64,000 bases of DNA from Microcoleus vaginatus_C (GCA_040004035.1 JAMPLN010000005.1), one strand, 5' to 3'. Positions 24,391-33,712 are shown, counted from the first letter of the stretch. Numbers and translations are program-made. Notes: generated by a model from the sequence alone, not told the origin.

Positions 24391-25674
24391 ATGTCACAAA
24401 GATGGCACAAAAGCAAACTGTTCAACAAGAGCAACAAAATAAAAATTACCGCACTGAGCAATTATGAGGATTTAAAGACGCTGGGCCATCCTCTTCGAGG
24501 GCTTCGCCAACGTATTTTACGCTTATTCAGTCTAGCCCTAATTGTCTTAACTGTTTGCACAGCTTGCGCCCCCCCTCCCGCAGTTGCAAAAGACCGCTCT
24601 TTTCCAGAAATGTCTCTAGAATTTTTGGGCGAGTACCAATTGCCAAAAATGAATTTTGAAGGAGTACCAGTCGGCGGTTTGTCAGGAATTACCTACGATC
24701 CCAAAGGTATTAGTGCAGTCACTTCCAAAGCTTATCGCTTTTACGCTCTTTCCGACGACCCCAGCGAAAACGGAGAAGCGAGATTTTACAGTCTCCGACT
24801 CGACCTCACATCAAGTGACCCAGCAAATATTCGCCTGAAAAAAGTTACCGTTGACGGCGTTACCTCCCTCAAAAAAGCAGACGGTGAAACCTTCTCTTGG
24901 GGTTCCATCAATCCCGAAGGCATCGCCCTTTCTCCCCGCAACTCAGTATTTGTCGCCAGCGAAGGCGTTACTCATGTGGGCATCCCTCCTTTTCTCGGAG
25001 AATTTGACCTCAAAACAGGGCAAATGCGGGGAAATTTGCCGATTCCAAAACGCTACATCCCCGATGCCAGCGATGAAAAACAGCAGCAAGGAGTGGTGGA
25101 CAATTTAGGTTTTGAATCTTTAACCATCGACCCAGAAACCTTTAGTCCAGGCGGCCTCGATCCGTTTCGCTTGTTCGCAGCTACGGAAGCGCCGTTAATG
25201 CAAGATTTAGACCCGGAACAGGCAAGCAAACTCCGTATTTTACATTATGTCATCGTCGATAAAACGCCGCAATTAGTATCGGAGAATCTTTACAAGCTCG
25301 ACCAAGTTCCTATGACTATTTTGAACGGTTTAACAGAATTAGTAACTGTCGGTGGCGGTCAGATTCTGAGTTTAGAACGTTCTTTTGGGCTGTCTGGATA
25401 CAGCGCTAGGATTTATCAAGTAGCGGTTGGGGCGGCTACAGATACTTCGAGAATCCAGAGTTTCAAAGGGCGAGTGGCAATGGTCGAACCTGTTAAGAAA
25501 AAGTTGCTCCTAGACTTAAGCGAACTCGGAATTCCGCTGTACAATTTAGAGGGGATGACCCTCGGCCCGCGCTTGCCAGATGGCAGCCAGAGTTTAGTTT
25601 TGGTCAGCGATGACAATTTTGATGAAGCGCAGAAAACTCAGTTTATCTTGTTGAGTTTGAAGGGCAAAGGTTAA
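24391..25674 (+). CDS. Phytase-like esterase family protein, exported
   Basis: A 427-residue frame; the N-terminal 40 residues are unusual and the true start may be internal. A hydrophobic segment LFSLALIVLTVCTACAPPP ends in a possible lipobox cysteine. The mature part shows the blades of a six-bladed propeller of the esterase-like activity of phytase family: GGLSGITYDPKG, YRFYALSDDPSENGEARFYS, WGSINPEGIALSP, DNLGFESLTIDPETF and YNLEGMTLGPRLPDGSQSLV, then LVSDDNF. Such proteins hydrolyse phosphate esters or bind metal ions outside the cell; the substrate is unknown. Its annotated start is only 21 bases from the other strand's first ATG, another reason to doubt the first codons. Confidence 0.82.
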   Translation: MSQRWHKSKLFNKSNKIKITALSNYEDLKTLGHPLRGLRQRILRLFSLALIVLTVCTACAPPPAVAKDRSFPEMSLEFLGEYQLPKMNFEGVPVGGLSGITYDPKGISAVTSKAYRFYALSDDPSENGEARFYSLRLDLTSSDPANIRLKKVTVDGVTSLKKADGETFSWGSINPEGIALSPRNSVFVASEGVTHVGIPPFLGEFDLKTGQMRGNLPIPKRYIPDASDEKQQQGVVDNLGFESLTIDPETFSPGGLDPFRLFAATEAPLMQDLDPEQASKLRILHYVIVDKTPQLVSENLYKLDQVPMTILNGLTELVTVGGGQILSLERSFGLSGYSARIYQVAVGAATDTSRIQSFKGRVAMVEPVKKKLLLDLSELGIPLYNLEGMTLGPRLPDGSQSLVLVSDDNFDEAQKTQFILLSLKGKG

Positions 25675-25725
25675 GTCAGAAGGGCGGGCTACAAGCCCAA
25701 CCCCTACTCCCCACAAGAAGATTTA

Positions 25726-25815
25726 TTCTTTGTGAAACAGGGATATTGCCTGTTTATGAAAACAGTAGAAGAAAATTCACTCTTTGTGGAACAGGCATCT
25801 TGCCTGTTAATCAAA
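25726..25815. repeat. Two tandem hairpin units AACAGGC/GCCTGTT
   Basis: A unit of about 60 bp is repeated twice (starting at about 25726 and 25780). Each begins with TCTTTGTGGAACAGG and carries a small hairpin, perfect in the second (AACAGGC-ATCTT-GCCTGTT, 25790-25808). It lies between the phytase-like and hydrolase genes. Confidence 0.75.
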
Positions 25816-25867
25816 ATAGTATAAATGAGGTGAAATAAAATTTATCCTACTATAAAATACCCTAATT

Positions 25868-26722
25868 ATGCCAACTCGTAATACTTTGCACTTGCAAGAA
25901 ATCGAACTGTCCTACCTAGAATGGCAGCCAGAAAAGGGGTCAGAAAAAGTTCCGCGTTTGCTGCTGTTACACGGTTTAGCAGATAGTGCGTGTGTCTGGA
26001 CTAACTTGGGCAATTACTTGTCCAACCGCTATCATATTGTAGCGCCAGATATGCGCGGTCACGGAGAGAGTAGCAAACCAAAAACAGGCTATACTTTTGA
26101 AAGTGCGATCGCAGATTTAGAAGCTTTGATGGCACATCTCAACTGGCCAGACGCACACATTTTAGGACATTCTTGGACCGGAAAACTAGCAGCGATTTGG
26201 GCGAGGCAAAATCCGGCTCGCTTTTGCAGTATGATTTTAGTAGACCCCATCTTCATCACCAAAATGCCCGCGGCGATGAAACTCACCCTGCCAATTGTTT
26301 ACCGAAAATTAGACTGTCTCAAATGTGTGGGCCCGTTTGCGACTTTAGCCCAAGCAGAAGCAGCAGCCAAACAATCGGGAGAATTCGCAGATTGGAGTGA
26401 CGTGCAACAAATGGTATTCCAACACCAAATCGAACAAAAATCCGACGGAACTTGGGGGAGTAAATTTGCGATTGCAGCCAGAAATCAGATATTTGCAGAA
26501 GTGATGAAAGTTGCCGGCTTAACTGAAAATATTGAGATACCGACTTTGTTTGTACAGCCGGAAAAAGGCGTAAATCGCATGGATTGGCAAATGCAGCCAT
26601 ACAAGAGATACTTCAAAAATCTTACCGTTGCAAAAGTACCGGGGAATCACTGGTCTTTTTTAACTCAACCGGAAACTTTTAATCAAACCGTGGCCGATTT
26701 TTTAGAGGGTGCAAGACAGTGA
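25868..26722 (+). CDS. Alpha/beta-fold hydrolase
   Basis: A 284-residue hydrolase. The oxyanion region is LLLLHGLADSACVW, the strand-turn MRGHGESSKP follows, and the nucleophile elbow is LGHSWTGKLAA (Gly-x-Ser-x-Gly at about residue 102). The histidine of the triad is in VPGNHWSFLTQPE near residue 265. The substrate is unknown. Its TGA overlaps the GTG start of the following GDPD gene (GTGA, 26719-26722), so the two are translationally coupled and probably act in the same lipid or ester breakdown pathway, which is inference. Confidence 0.88.
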   Translation: MPTRNTLHLQEIELSYLEWQPEKGSEKVPRLLLLHGLADSACVWTNLGNYLSNRYHIVAPDMRGHGESSKPKTGYTFESAIADLEALMAHLNWPDAHILGHSWTGKLAAIWARQNPARFCSMILVDPIFITKMPAAMKLTLPIVYRKLDCLKCVGPFATLAQAEAAAKQSGEFADWSDVQQMVFQHQIEQKSDGTWGSKFAIAARNQIFAEVMKVAGLTENIEIPTLFVQPEKGVNRMDWQMQPYKRYFKNLTVAKVPGNHWSFLTQPETFNQTVADFLEGARQ

Positions 26723-27432
26723 ATGTAGAAATTATCGCACATCGGGGATTTTCGGCGATCGCCCCGGAGAATACTTTAGCAGCTTTTGAACTGGCGATCG
26801 CCCGCGGCGCTCATTCGATCGAATTTGACATCCAGCTATCCGCCGACAACGTACCAGTGATTTTTCACGACGCAACACTGGATAGAATCACTGGAGTTTC
26901 TGGCAAAGTTAGGGAAAAAACTCTGTCTCAATTGCAGACACTTAATGCGGGAAAATGGTTTAGCGATGAATTTTCACAAGAAAAAATTCCTACCTTAACA
27001 GAATCATTAGCTATCCTCAAAAATGTTGACAAATTTCTTTACTTTGATGTCAAGCCTCACTGCGAGTGGTCTGATGCAGAGGTTGCGGATTTTGTCAATA
27101 CTTTGAAGGGCGAAGAAATCCAACACAAATGCGTTATTACTTCCTTTAACGATGGATTTCTGGAACAAGTGCGGCGGCTATCGGGCGATTTGGCGATCGG
27201 ACACATTGTTGCTAATCTAGAAGCGTACAAAACTCAATTTGCTCAAGCTGTGGCGCATCGGGATAATTTGATTAGCAGTCTGTATCGCGTGTTGCTGGAA
27301 AACCCCGCGCTAATTCAAGAAAGCCGGAGTCAGGGAGTTGACATTGTGGCCTGGACGGTGGACGATCGAGCCGATATGCAAAAGTTAATTGATTTAGGTA
27401 TAACGCGGATAGTCACTAATTGTTTGATATGA
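26719..27432 (+). CDS. Glycerophosphodiester phosphodiesterase
   Basis: A 237-residue GDPD-family enzyme that splits glycerophosphodiesters to glycerol-3-phosphate and an alcohol. The N-terminal IIAHRGFSAIAPENTLAAF carries the HR and E-N-T motifs, EFDIQLSADNVPVIFHDATL holds the metal-binding E-x-D and catalytic HD, and the barrel ends VDIVAWTVDDRADMQ with ITRIVTNCL. The length fits the UgpQ/short GlpQ form without a signal peptide, so it is cytoplasmic. Translation starts at a GTG overlapping the stop of the hydrolase gene. Confidence 0.93.
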   Translation: MNVEIIAHRGFSAIAPENTLAAFELAIARGAHSIEFDIQLSADNVPVIFHDATLDRITGVSGKVREKTLSQLQTLNAGKWFSDEFSQEKIPTLTESLAILKNVDKFLYFDVKPHCEWSDAEVADFVNTLKGEEIQHKCVITSFNDGFLEQVRRLSGDLAIGHIVANLEAYKTQFAQAVAHRDNLISSLYRVLLENPALIQESRSQGVDIVAWTVDDRADMQKLIDLGITRIVTNCLI

Positions 27433-27464
27433 TATTTTTAACCGAAGATAAACGCAGATAATAG

Positions 27465-28511
27465 ATGAATTACTTTCGCAAAAGCATCCACGAAATGTCT
27501 GGCTATGTGCCGGGGGAACAGCCACCGCCAGGCACAAAAATTATTAAACTAAATTCTAATGAAAATCCCTATCCACCTTCTCCAAAAGCCTTAAAAGTGC
27601 TTCAGGAAATAGACGGAGAAATGCTGCGGCGCTATCCAGATCCAACTGGCAAAAGTTTCCGCATTGCTGCTAGTCAAGTTTTTGGAGTTGCTGACGATTG
27701 GATTGTTGTAGGGAACGGCAGCGACGATTTATTAAATTTGATAGTGCGCGCTGTGGGCGAATCTGGGAAACAGATTGTTTGTCCGGCGCCAACTTATGTA
27801 TTGTACCGCACTTTGGCACAAATTCAAGATGCAGAATTTGTTGAAGTTCCTTATCCCGACGACTACAAGTTACCAGTCGATTTGTTAATAGCAGCCAGAG
27901 GGGCAGTAACCTTTGTAGCCTCGCCCAACAGTCCATCGGGAACAGCCATATCTGTTACCGATTTGGATAAACTGGCTAAAGAGTTATCGGGCATTCTTGT
28001 CATCGACGAAGCTTATGTAGATTTCGCAGAAGAAAATGCTTTGGAATTGACAAAAAAGTACAGTAATGTTATTGTTTTGAGGACGCTTTCAAAAGGTTAT
28101 TCCCTGGCAGGATTGAGGCTGGGTTTTGGCATAGCAAATCCGGCGCTGCTGGCAGAATTAAATAAAATCAAAGACAGCTATAATGTGGATGCTTTAGCCT
28201 ATGCAGTGGGGGCGGCTGCGATCGCAGATCAAGACCACAAAATAGCTAACGCCGAAAAGATTAAGGCTTCCAGAGCAAAACTAGCCGTTAGCTTCCAGGA
28301 ATTAGGCTTTGACGTTTGGCCCTCGCAAACCAACTTTTTGTTAGTTAGGCCACCAAACGGCGATGCAGAAAGAATTTATCAAACACTGAAAGTACGGGGA
28401 ATATTGATTCGATACTTCAATCAGCCTCGATTAGAAGACAAATTGCGGATTAGTGTAGGTACGGAGGAACAGAATCAAATCTTAGTTAAAACTTTGAAAG
28501 AAATTCTCTAA
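27465..28511 (+). CDS. hisC: Histidinol-phosphate aminotransferase
   Basis: A 348-residue PLP aminotransferase that converts imidazole acetol phosphate to histidinol phosphate. The opening PPPGTKIIKLNSNENPYPPS is the HisC pattern. The middle has NGSDDLLNLIVRAVGE, the aspartate of ILVIDEAYVDF and the PLP lysine in RTLSKGYSLAGLRLGFG. The C-terminal arginine region is RYFNQPRLEDKLRISVG. The close match of these blocks makes hisC more likely than cobC or a general aminotransferase. It starts 32 bases after the GDPD gene and may be read from the same transcript. Confidence 0.93.
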   Translation: MNYFRKSIHEMSGYVPGEQPPPGTKIIKLNSNENPYPPSPKALKVLQEIDGEMLRRYPDPTGKSFRIAASQVFGVADDWIVVGNGSDDLLNLIVRAVGESGKQIVCPAPTYVLYRTLAQIQDAEFVEVPYPDDYKLPVDLLIAARGAVTFVASPNSPSGTAISVTDLDKLAKELSGILVIDEAYVDFAEENALELTKKYSNVIVLRTLSKGYSLAGLRLGFGIANPALLAELNKIKDSYNVDALAYAVGAAAIADQDHKIANAEKIKASRAKLAVSFQELGFDVWPSQTNFLLVRPPNGDAERIYQTLKVRGILIRYFNQPRLEDKLRISVGTEEQNQILVKTLKEIL

Positions 28512-28600
28512 ATAACGATCGCACTAAAATTAGTTTCTAGTGATGACTTTAGTCCGATGATTTTTATTCGGACTTGTATTCCTCACTACACACAGCTTGA

Positions 28601-29068
28601 TTACGGATAATTATTAGGATTATCAATAGCCAACCCTGCCGACTGAGCAATATCCAGCAATCTGTTGTCCGCCGAAACAAAAACCACTTGAGTATCTGGC
28701 ACGGAAACGAGACTAGATTGAACGCGCAACGCTGACGCTAATTGCACAGCATCATAAGCCCGCAGCGGGTTTTGCATCACCAGTGCGCCCGCTGTTTCTA
28801 TCAAAGTGCGATCGACATCTATGACTCGGTATTCATTTTCAAAATCCTCCCTAACTTTTTGCACAATTAAATCAAAACGCTCCGCAGACAAACTTCCATC
28901 CCGAAGACGGCGTGCAAAAGCGCTGTGTACCTCCACCCAAGTAATCTGGCTAATAGCTAAATGGTTATCTGTAGCAGGATCGGTAATCGATAAAATCCAG
29001 TCACTGCCTATTTCACGCACGTATCGTTTGACTAAAGCGCTAGTATCCAGAAAATAAGCATTTACCAC
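28601..29068 (-). CDS. PIN-domain toxin (VapC type)
   Basis: A 155-residue PIN-domain ribonuclease. The first acidic residue is in YFLDTSALVKRYVRE (D8), the second in ISQITWVEVHSAFARR (E), the third in AYDAVQLASALRV (D) and the fourth in VVFVSADNRLLDIAQ (D); all four metal-binding positions are present, so it can be active. Translation begins at a GTG (29068) that overlaps the stop codon of the upstream antitoxin gene, the usual coupling of a type II toxin-antitoxin pair. VapC proteins cut tRNA or rRNA; the target here is unknown. Confidence 0.9.
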   Translation of the reverse strand: MVNAYFLDTSALVKRYVREIGSDWILSITDPATDNHLAISQITWVEVHSAFARRLRDGSLSAERFDLIVQKVREDFENEYRVIDVDRTLIETAGALVMQNPLRAYDAVQLASALRVQSSLVSVPDTQVVFVSADNRLLDIAQSAGLAIDNPNNYP

Positions 29069-29379
29069 GGGCCGCGATCCTCGATAACGATTTCTGAGAT
29101 AGGCTTACCTGGTAGCGGTTCCATTTTTTGCATCAATTCGCGCCACTGCTGCGCGCGCTTGATTAATTCTGCTCGATCGAGCTTACCCTGTTTCTTTGGC
29201 AAACGCACCAATCCTCGTACATCCATCAACTTAATCGCCTTTTCGCGATCGCCCTTGAGTTCTTCCTGCGAAACTTCCGCTACAATTGTGATTTGCACAG
29301 TTTCCCCATCATTCAATGACAAAGGACTCAGGGGACGCAAAACCCCGTTTTCGTAGATAGCAGTAATAGTTTCTGGCAT
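29062..29379 (-). CDS. DUF104/AF2212-like antitoxin
   Basis: A 105-residue protein. The N-terminal MPETITAIYENGVLRPLSPL followed by SLNDGETVQITI is the AF2212/DUF104 motif (YENGVL.PL..L.L..G..V), a family found as partners of PIN toxins. The remaining 70 residues are charged and helical, likely the toxin-binding part. AAGAGG lies upstream of the start. Its stop overlaps the toxin start by 7 bases. Confidence 0.85.
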   Translation of the reverse strand: MPETITAIYENGVLRPLSPLSLNDGETVQITIVAEVSQEELKGDREKAIKLMDVRGLVRLPKKQGKLDRAELIKRAQQWRELMQKMEPLPGKPISEIVIEDRGPW

Positions 29380-29425
29380 AATTAGCCTCTTAATTAAATG
29401 CTTTGACTTATTGTACTTTTTTTAA

Positions 29426-30226
29426 TTACTTCGTTGCCACCACAGCCAAATTCCAAGCCAAGCGCTTCATCAAAGGCAACTTCTTCAAAAACCCATCCAA
29501 CCCTTCCAATCGAGAGTATTCCGGTTTCAATCTCTCTTGTTCAATGATAATCTTTTTCCAATAACGCTCCTCATTCGGATGCACTTTTTCTATTAAATAA
29601 AAGCGCAAAAAAATCCACAGCGATGTCAGCCAAAACGTATCGTAAGCCGTCTCCGAGAACAAAGATTGAACAAGTTTCACAATATTAATATCCAAAGGAG
29701 TTTCATCCTCCGTCCGCACCTCAGTCGCCATCCTGCGGTAAACATTAATCACCGGATTGTGCTTCATCGGGTCCCAAAAACAAGCTTTTCCCCCAGGCTT
29801 TAGCACGCGGTGCATTTCGCGAATTGCCTTTTCTGGTTCCGGCAAATGGTGCAGCAAATTAGAAGCGTAAACAATATCAAAACAGTTGTCCGGGAAATCC
29901 AGCGCCATTGCATTCACCGTGCACCCCTCTATTTTGACGCCGTTTTTCTCTGCCAATTTCAGAGCAACGTCTACCATGCCCTGGGAATAGTCGGCAGCCA
30001 CACAATCTGCGCCTTTTTTAGCAAAATAAACACTATTTTCTCCCGCGCCGCAGCCTAAATCTAACAGGCGTTTACCCGTAATATCGCCCATTTGCTGGAC
30101 GATAAATCTATTTTCTGGGGCGGTGCAAGCTTCAAAGTAATCATTGACTCGAATGCCGTCAATATCGATTGTGGATGCCCAAGCATCGTGGAATTGTCGT
30201 TCTTTTTTTAAGGTTTCGTCTTGCAT
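29426..30226 (-). CDS. Class I SAM-dependent methyltransferase
   Basis: A 266-residue methyltransferase of the Methyltransf_11 type. Motif I is KRLLDLGCGAGENSVYFAKK, the acidic end of strand 2 is VAADYSQGM, and post-motif I is FPDNCFDIVYASNLLHHLPE followed by EMHRVLKPGGKACFWDP. The C-terminal 90 residues are hydrophobic and aromatic (WLTSLWIFLRFYLIEKV), which is often seen in enzymes acting on lipids or quinones. The substrate is not known. Confidence 0.88.
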   Translation of the reverse strand: MQDETLKKERQFHDAWASTIDIDGIRVNDYFEACTAPENRFIVQQMGDITGKRLLDLGCGAGENSVYFAKKGADCVAADYSQGMVDVALKLAEKNGVKIEGCTVNAMALDFPDNCFDIVYASNLLHHLPEPEKAIREMHRVLKPGGKACFWDPMKHNPVINVYRRMATEVRTEDETPLDINIVKLVQSLFSETAYDTFWLTSLWIFLRFYLIEKVHPNEERYWKKIIIEQERLKPEYSRLEGLDGFLKKLPLMKRLAWNLAVVATK

Positions 30227-30254
30227 TTTTCAAGAGTTGGTTCTTAGTAAAAAA

Positions 30255-30340
30255 AATAATTTTAAACCGCAGATGAACCCGGATTAACGCAGATTAATTG
30301 AGAGTTATCTGCTTCGATCTGGGTTCGTCTGCGGTTTGTT
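30255..30340. repeat. AAACCGCAGAT inverted repeat
   Basis: AAACCGCAGATGAACCCGGAT (starting about 30263) and ATCTGGGTTCGTCTGCGGTTT (ending about 30340) form an imperfect hairpin of 20-bp arms between the methyltransferase and leuA genes. It is a member of the CGCAGAT family and may act as the leuA terminator. Confidence 0.75.
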
Positions 30341-30368
30341 TCAAGAAAAATGGCTGACAAGAAATTTA

Positions 30369-32009
30369 TCAGCGTTGTGCTTCTGCAACAACTTCATTTC
30401 TGATCGGAGTTGGCTGTTCGGAGGATTTTTCAGCGCTATGCTGCAATGCTTGATACAGGCGATTTAAAGCGCTGATGTATGCTTCTGCAGAGGCTACGAT
30501 AATGTCGGTATTTGCCGAGTGACCGGAAAATACTTTGCCTTCGTGCCGCAAGCGAATTGTTACTTCGCCGATCGCATCTATGCCCGCTGTCACCGACTGT
30601 ACAGAAAACTCAATCAATTCGTTGGGTACGTTTACCACCCGGTTAATAGCCCTGTAAATCGCATCCACAGGCCCGGTGCCGATCGCAGCATCGGTCAATT
30701 CTTCGCCCGCCGGATTCCGCACAGTGACGGTTGCTGTCGGCCGCGATTTGTCACCGCAAGAAACTTGCACCAATTCTAACCGGAACAGTTCCGGTGCTTG
30801 GTGCACTTCGTTGTTGGCGATCGCCTCTAAATCCCAATCAGTAATCTCTTTTTTCTTGTCTGCCAAATCTTTAAACTTGACAAAAGCCTTATTTAGCTCA
30901 TCGTCTGCCATTTCAAAACCCAACTCTTTCAAGCGAGTGTGAAATGCGTGGCGCCCGGATAATTTGCCCAAGACGATTTGATTTTCAGTTAAGCCGATCG
31001 ACTCAGCGTCCATAATCTCGTATGTCCGCTTATTTTTCAGCACCCCATCTTGGTGAATGCCCGACTCGTGAGCGAAAGCATTTGCTCCCACAATCGCCTT
31101 ATTTGGCTGCACCAACATCCCCGTCAAATTGGAAACCAAGCGGGAAGTTTTGTAAATTTGGCGCGAGTCAATATTTGTCAGCGGTTCCTCAGAGTCTGCA
31201 GGCCGGCCCAAGAACGGATTATAATATTGGCGCCGCACGTAAAGCGCCATTACCAACTCTTCCAGAGCTGCATTTCCCGCCCGTTCGCCAATCCCGTTAA
31301 TCGTGCATTCTAACTGTCTAGCGCCATTTTTCACAGCTTCCAAAAAGTTAGCAACAGCCAATCCTAAGTCATTGTGACCGTGAACCGAAATAATTGCGCG
31401 ATCGATATTCGGCACATTTTCCTTAATTCCCCGAATCAAAGCCCCAAATTCGCTCGGAGTCGTGTAGCCGACAGTATCGGGAATATTAACAGTAGTCGCA
31501 CCGGCTGCGATCGCCCGTTCTAGAACCTGATACAAAAACTCCGGTTCCGATCGACAAGCATCTTCCGGCGAAAACTCCACATCATCTACAAAAGACTTAG
31601 CGTAAGCCACCATTTCCGGCACTATTTCCAGAACCTCAGCCCGCGTCTTTTTCAGCTTATACTCCAAGTGAATATCAGACGTAGCCAGAAACGTATGAAT
31701 TCGCGCATTGGCTGCTGGTTTCAGAGCCTCTGCTGCTGTTTTAATATCCTGCTTTCTCGCCCGTGCTAAACCGCAAATTGTCGGGCCATCTTCCGTGCCA
31801 ACCGATCGGGCTATTTTTTGGACTGCCTCGAAATCTCCCGTGCTGGTGAAAGGGAAACCCGCTTCAATCACATCCACGCCCAATCTCGCTAACTGGCGAG
31901 CTATCGTCAGCTTTTCATCAACATTCAGAGATGCACCCGGAGATTGTTCTCCGTCCCGCAAAGTCGTATCGAAAATAATAATCCGGTCTTGACTTGGTTG
32001 AGTTTTCAT
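30369..32009 (-). CDS. leuA: 2-isopropylmalate synthase
   Basis: A 546-residue enzyme for the first committed step of leucine synthesis (2-oxoisovalerate plus acetyl-CoA). The start IIIFDTTLRDGEQSPGASLN is the LeuA signature, and the metal/active-site motif VHGHNDLGLAVANFLEAVKN is present. GIGERAGNAALEELVMAL and ANAFAHESGIHQDGVLKNKR follow, then a full C-terminal regulatory domain (about residues 395-520) for leucine feedback. Length and motifs separate it from homocitrate and citramalate synthases, though these paralogues are close. The gene stands alone. Confidence 0.95.
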   Translation of the reverse strand: MKTQPSQDRIIIFDTTLRDGEQSPGASLNVDEKLTIARQLARLGVDVIEAGFPFTSTGDFEAVQKIARSVGTEDGPTICGLARARKQDIKTAAEALKPAANARIHTFLATSDIHLEYKLKKTRAEVLEIVPEMVAYAKSFVDDVEFSPEDACRSEPEFLYQVLERAIAAGATTVNIPDTVGYTTPSEFGALIRGIKENVPNIDRAIISVHGHNDLGLAVANFLEAVKNGARQLECTINGIGERAGNAALEELVMALYVRRQYYNPFLGRPADSEEPLTNIDSRQIYKTSRLVSNLTGMLVQPNKAIVGANAFAHESGIHQDGVLKNKRTYEIMDAESIGLTENQIVLGKLSGRHAFHTRLKELGFEMADDELNKAFVKFKDLADKKKEITDWDLEAIANNEVHQAPELFRLELVQVSCGDKSRPTATVTVRNPAGEELTDAAIGTGPVDAIYRAINRVVNVPNELIEFSVQSVTAGIDAIGEVTIRLRHEGKVFSGHSANTDIIVASAEAYISALNRLYQALQHSAEKSSEQPTPIRNEVVAEAQR

Positions 32010-32102
32010 AGCTCTAAAAAGTGTTTTCCTGATTTTTACTTGTCCGTTTTTCTGGATTTTAGCCTCCAGTCACCAGTCCCCTGTCTCGCGCCAATAACGA
32101 AT

Positions 32103-32209
32103 AATTAATAACCCCTAACCCATAACTACTGACTAATGACTGCTGACTAATGACTAATGACTAATAACTAATGACTAATGACTAATAACTAATGATTACT
32201 GACTAATAA
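32103..32209 (+). repeat. TGACTAA heptamer repeat cluster
   Basis: About a dozen copies of TGACTAA/TAACTAA lie between leuA and the NYN gene, the longest heptamer tract in the window. The last units overlap the NYN stop codon. Confidence 0.85.
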
Positions 32210-32724
32210 TCCATCTTCTCGATATGTTCCCTAATTTCATTTAGGTCTATATACCTATCTGTAGCATTTCTTAACTCTCTAGCAATCATTCCTTCGGTTG
32301 ATACCACAGTAATATGAGTATTTTTCGAGCGGAGCAGCTCGATCGCCCGCTCAAAATCCCCATCCCCGCTAAACAGCACAACTTGGTCGTATTGATCCAC
32401 GGTATTAAACATATCAACCACAATTTCTATGTCTAAATTAGCCTTTTGAGAATATCTCCCCGAAGCATCGTCGTAATATTCCTTAAGAATTTTAGTGCGA
32501 ACCGTGTAACCTAGACTGATCAAAGCATCTCGAAATCCCCTTTGATCTTGGGGGTCTTTCAAACCCGTATACCAGAAAGCATTGATCAAGATGACATTCG
32601 GCTGCGAAGTTTTGAAATATTCGAGCACCCTGCGAGGATCAAAAAACCAGCCGTTCTTTTGTTGAGCGTAGAACATATTGTTCCCGTCCACAAAAATAGA
32701 AAGGCGGTTCATTAAGTTTGTCAT
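32203..32724 (-). CDS. LabA-like NYN-domain protein
   Basis: A 173-residue NYN-domain protein (PIN-like nuclease fold). Acidic residues lie in LSIFVDGNNMFYAQQ, KANLDIEIVVDMF and VVLFSGDGDFERAIELL, then ITVVSTEGMIARELRNATDR. It resembles LabA of Synechococcus elongatus, a protein acting in circadian output, and related NYN proteins of unknown activity. No kai genes are in this window, so a clock role is only a possibility. The start is the ATG at 32724; one four codons later (32712) is equally good. Confidence 0.8.
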   Translation of the reverse strand: MTNLMNRLSIFVDGNNMFYAQQKNGWFFDPRRVLEYFKTSQPNVILINAFWYTGLKDPQDQRGFRDALISLGYTVRTKILKEYYDDASGRYSQKANLDIEIVVDMFNTVDQYDQVVLFSGDGDFERAIELLRSKNTHITVVSTEGMIARELRNATDRYIDLNEIREHIEKMDY

Positions 32725-33061
32725 AGAAACTTAGACCTAATAATTGTAGAAAGAAGTTAATCTAAATATCACATTTTAGCAACATGGAGCTAACTGAGGC
32801 AATAGATTAAACTTCAGAAAACTCCATCTCCCCAGTATTTCATATTTTCGGCTCTACCGCCAGAGGGTTCTTTTAAGCCTGCTTGCATTTGAGCGAGGTG
32901 CCCTCAAAAAATATACGCCTAGTAACTCAATACCGGCTGCCGTGTCAAGGTTAATGGCGCCTTCAAACTACCGCGCCCACCGCCCTACCGCCAAGCAGGC
33001 ATACCGAAGCGCATAGCAGTAGATTTTGCTCCCCTGATTTCATAGCGCAGACTACCTCCGC
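32725..33061. other. Intergenic region, no feature recognised
   Basis: The gap between the NYN gene and the response regulator has only short inverted stretches (GGCTCTACCGCCAGAG) and no credible open frame. Confidence 0.5.
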
Positions 33062-33712
33062 TCAAGCCTTTTTGCTTTCAAGAGCCCAGCGAGCTAACTC
33101 TGTCCGGTTGTGCAGACCTGTTTTGCCCAGCATATTGCTGACATGGCTTTCGATAGTCCGCTGGCTGACATTCATCACGTCTGCGATCTGGCGGTTTGCC
33201 ATACCCTGCGCTAGCAACTGTACCACCTTTAACTCAGTGGGAGTCAATTCGACATTGCGGCGGGCCTTAATTTTTGGGCCACTCTCCATACCGGGATTTG
33301 AGTGGCGAATCAAGCGGGATGCTGCTTTGAGAGAAGATTCCACTTGGGCTACCAGTTCTTCTGGTTCAAAAGGCTTGACTATATAAACGTCAGCCCCAGT
33401 GCTCAAGCCTTTTACTCGGTCTGAACTTTGACCTTTGGCGGACAAGAAAAGAACCGGAATCCAGTTAGTGCGAGGGTCTTCTCTGATGTGTTTGACTAAA
33501 GTGTAGCCGTCCATTTCCGGCATCATCACATCGCAGATAATCAAGTCGGGAACTTCTTGTTCTAGTTTTTCCAGAGCGTCTCTGCCGTTTTCTGCTGTAA
33601 TGACGTTGTAACCCCGAAACTCCAAGTAGTCCTTGACGAGCAAGATCAAGTTGGGGTCGTCGTCAACCAGCATCAGCCGTTTTTGCTCTCCTGAATTATT
33701 GTCCTTTGTCAT
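33062..33712 (-). CDS. NarL-type response regulator, Rre1/Ycf29-like
   Basis: A 216-residue two-domain regulator. The receiver domain has the acidic pocket in LMLVDDDPNLIL, the phosphoacceptor D61 in LIICDVMMPEMDGYTLV and the lysine in VYIVKPFEPEE. The C-terminal LuxR-type helix-turn-helix is LTPTELKVVQLLAQGMANRQ followed by IADVMNVSQRTIESHVSNML. The layout and sequence fit Rre1/Ycf29, the NarL-type regulator retained in nearly all cyanobacteria and some plastids, which works with Hik2 and controls stress genes. I start at 33712 since the nine residues before it (from 33739) are not typical. groESL, a known kind of target, lies 1.3 kb away. Confidence 0.85.
   Translation of the reverse strand: MTKDNNSGEQKRLMLVDDDPNLILLVKDYLEFRGYNVITAENGRDALEKLEQEVPDLIICDVMMPEMDGYTLVKHIREDPRTNWIPVLFLSAKGQSSDRVKGLSTGADVYIVKPFEPEELVAQVESSLKAASRLIRHSNPGMESGPKIKARRNVELTPTELKVVQLLAQGMANRQIADVMNVSQRTIESHVSNMLGKTGLHNRTELARWALESKKA

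Noticed and set aside
32103..32209. Heptamer tracts as a possible CRISPR array
   Set aside because: Units are 7 bp without unique spacers; no cas genes are near. They are simple tandem repeats.
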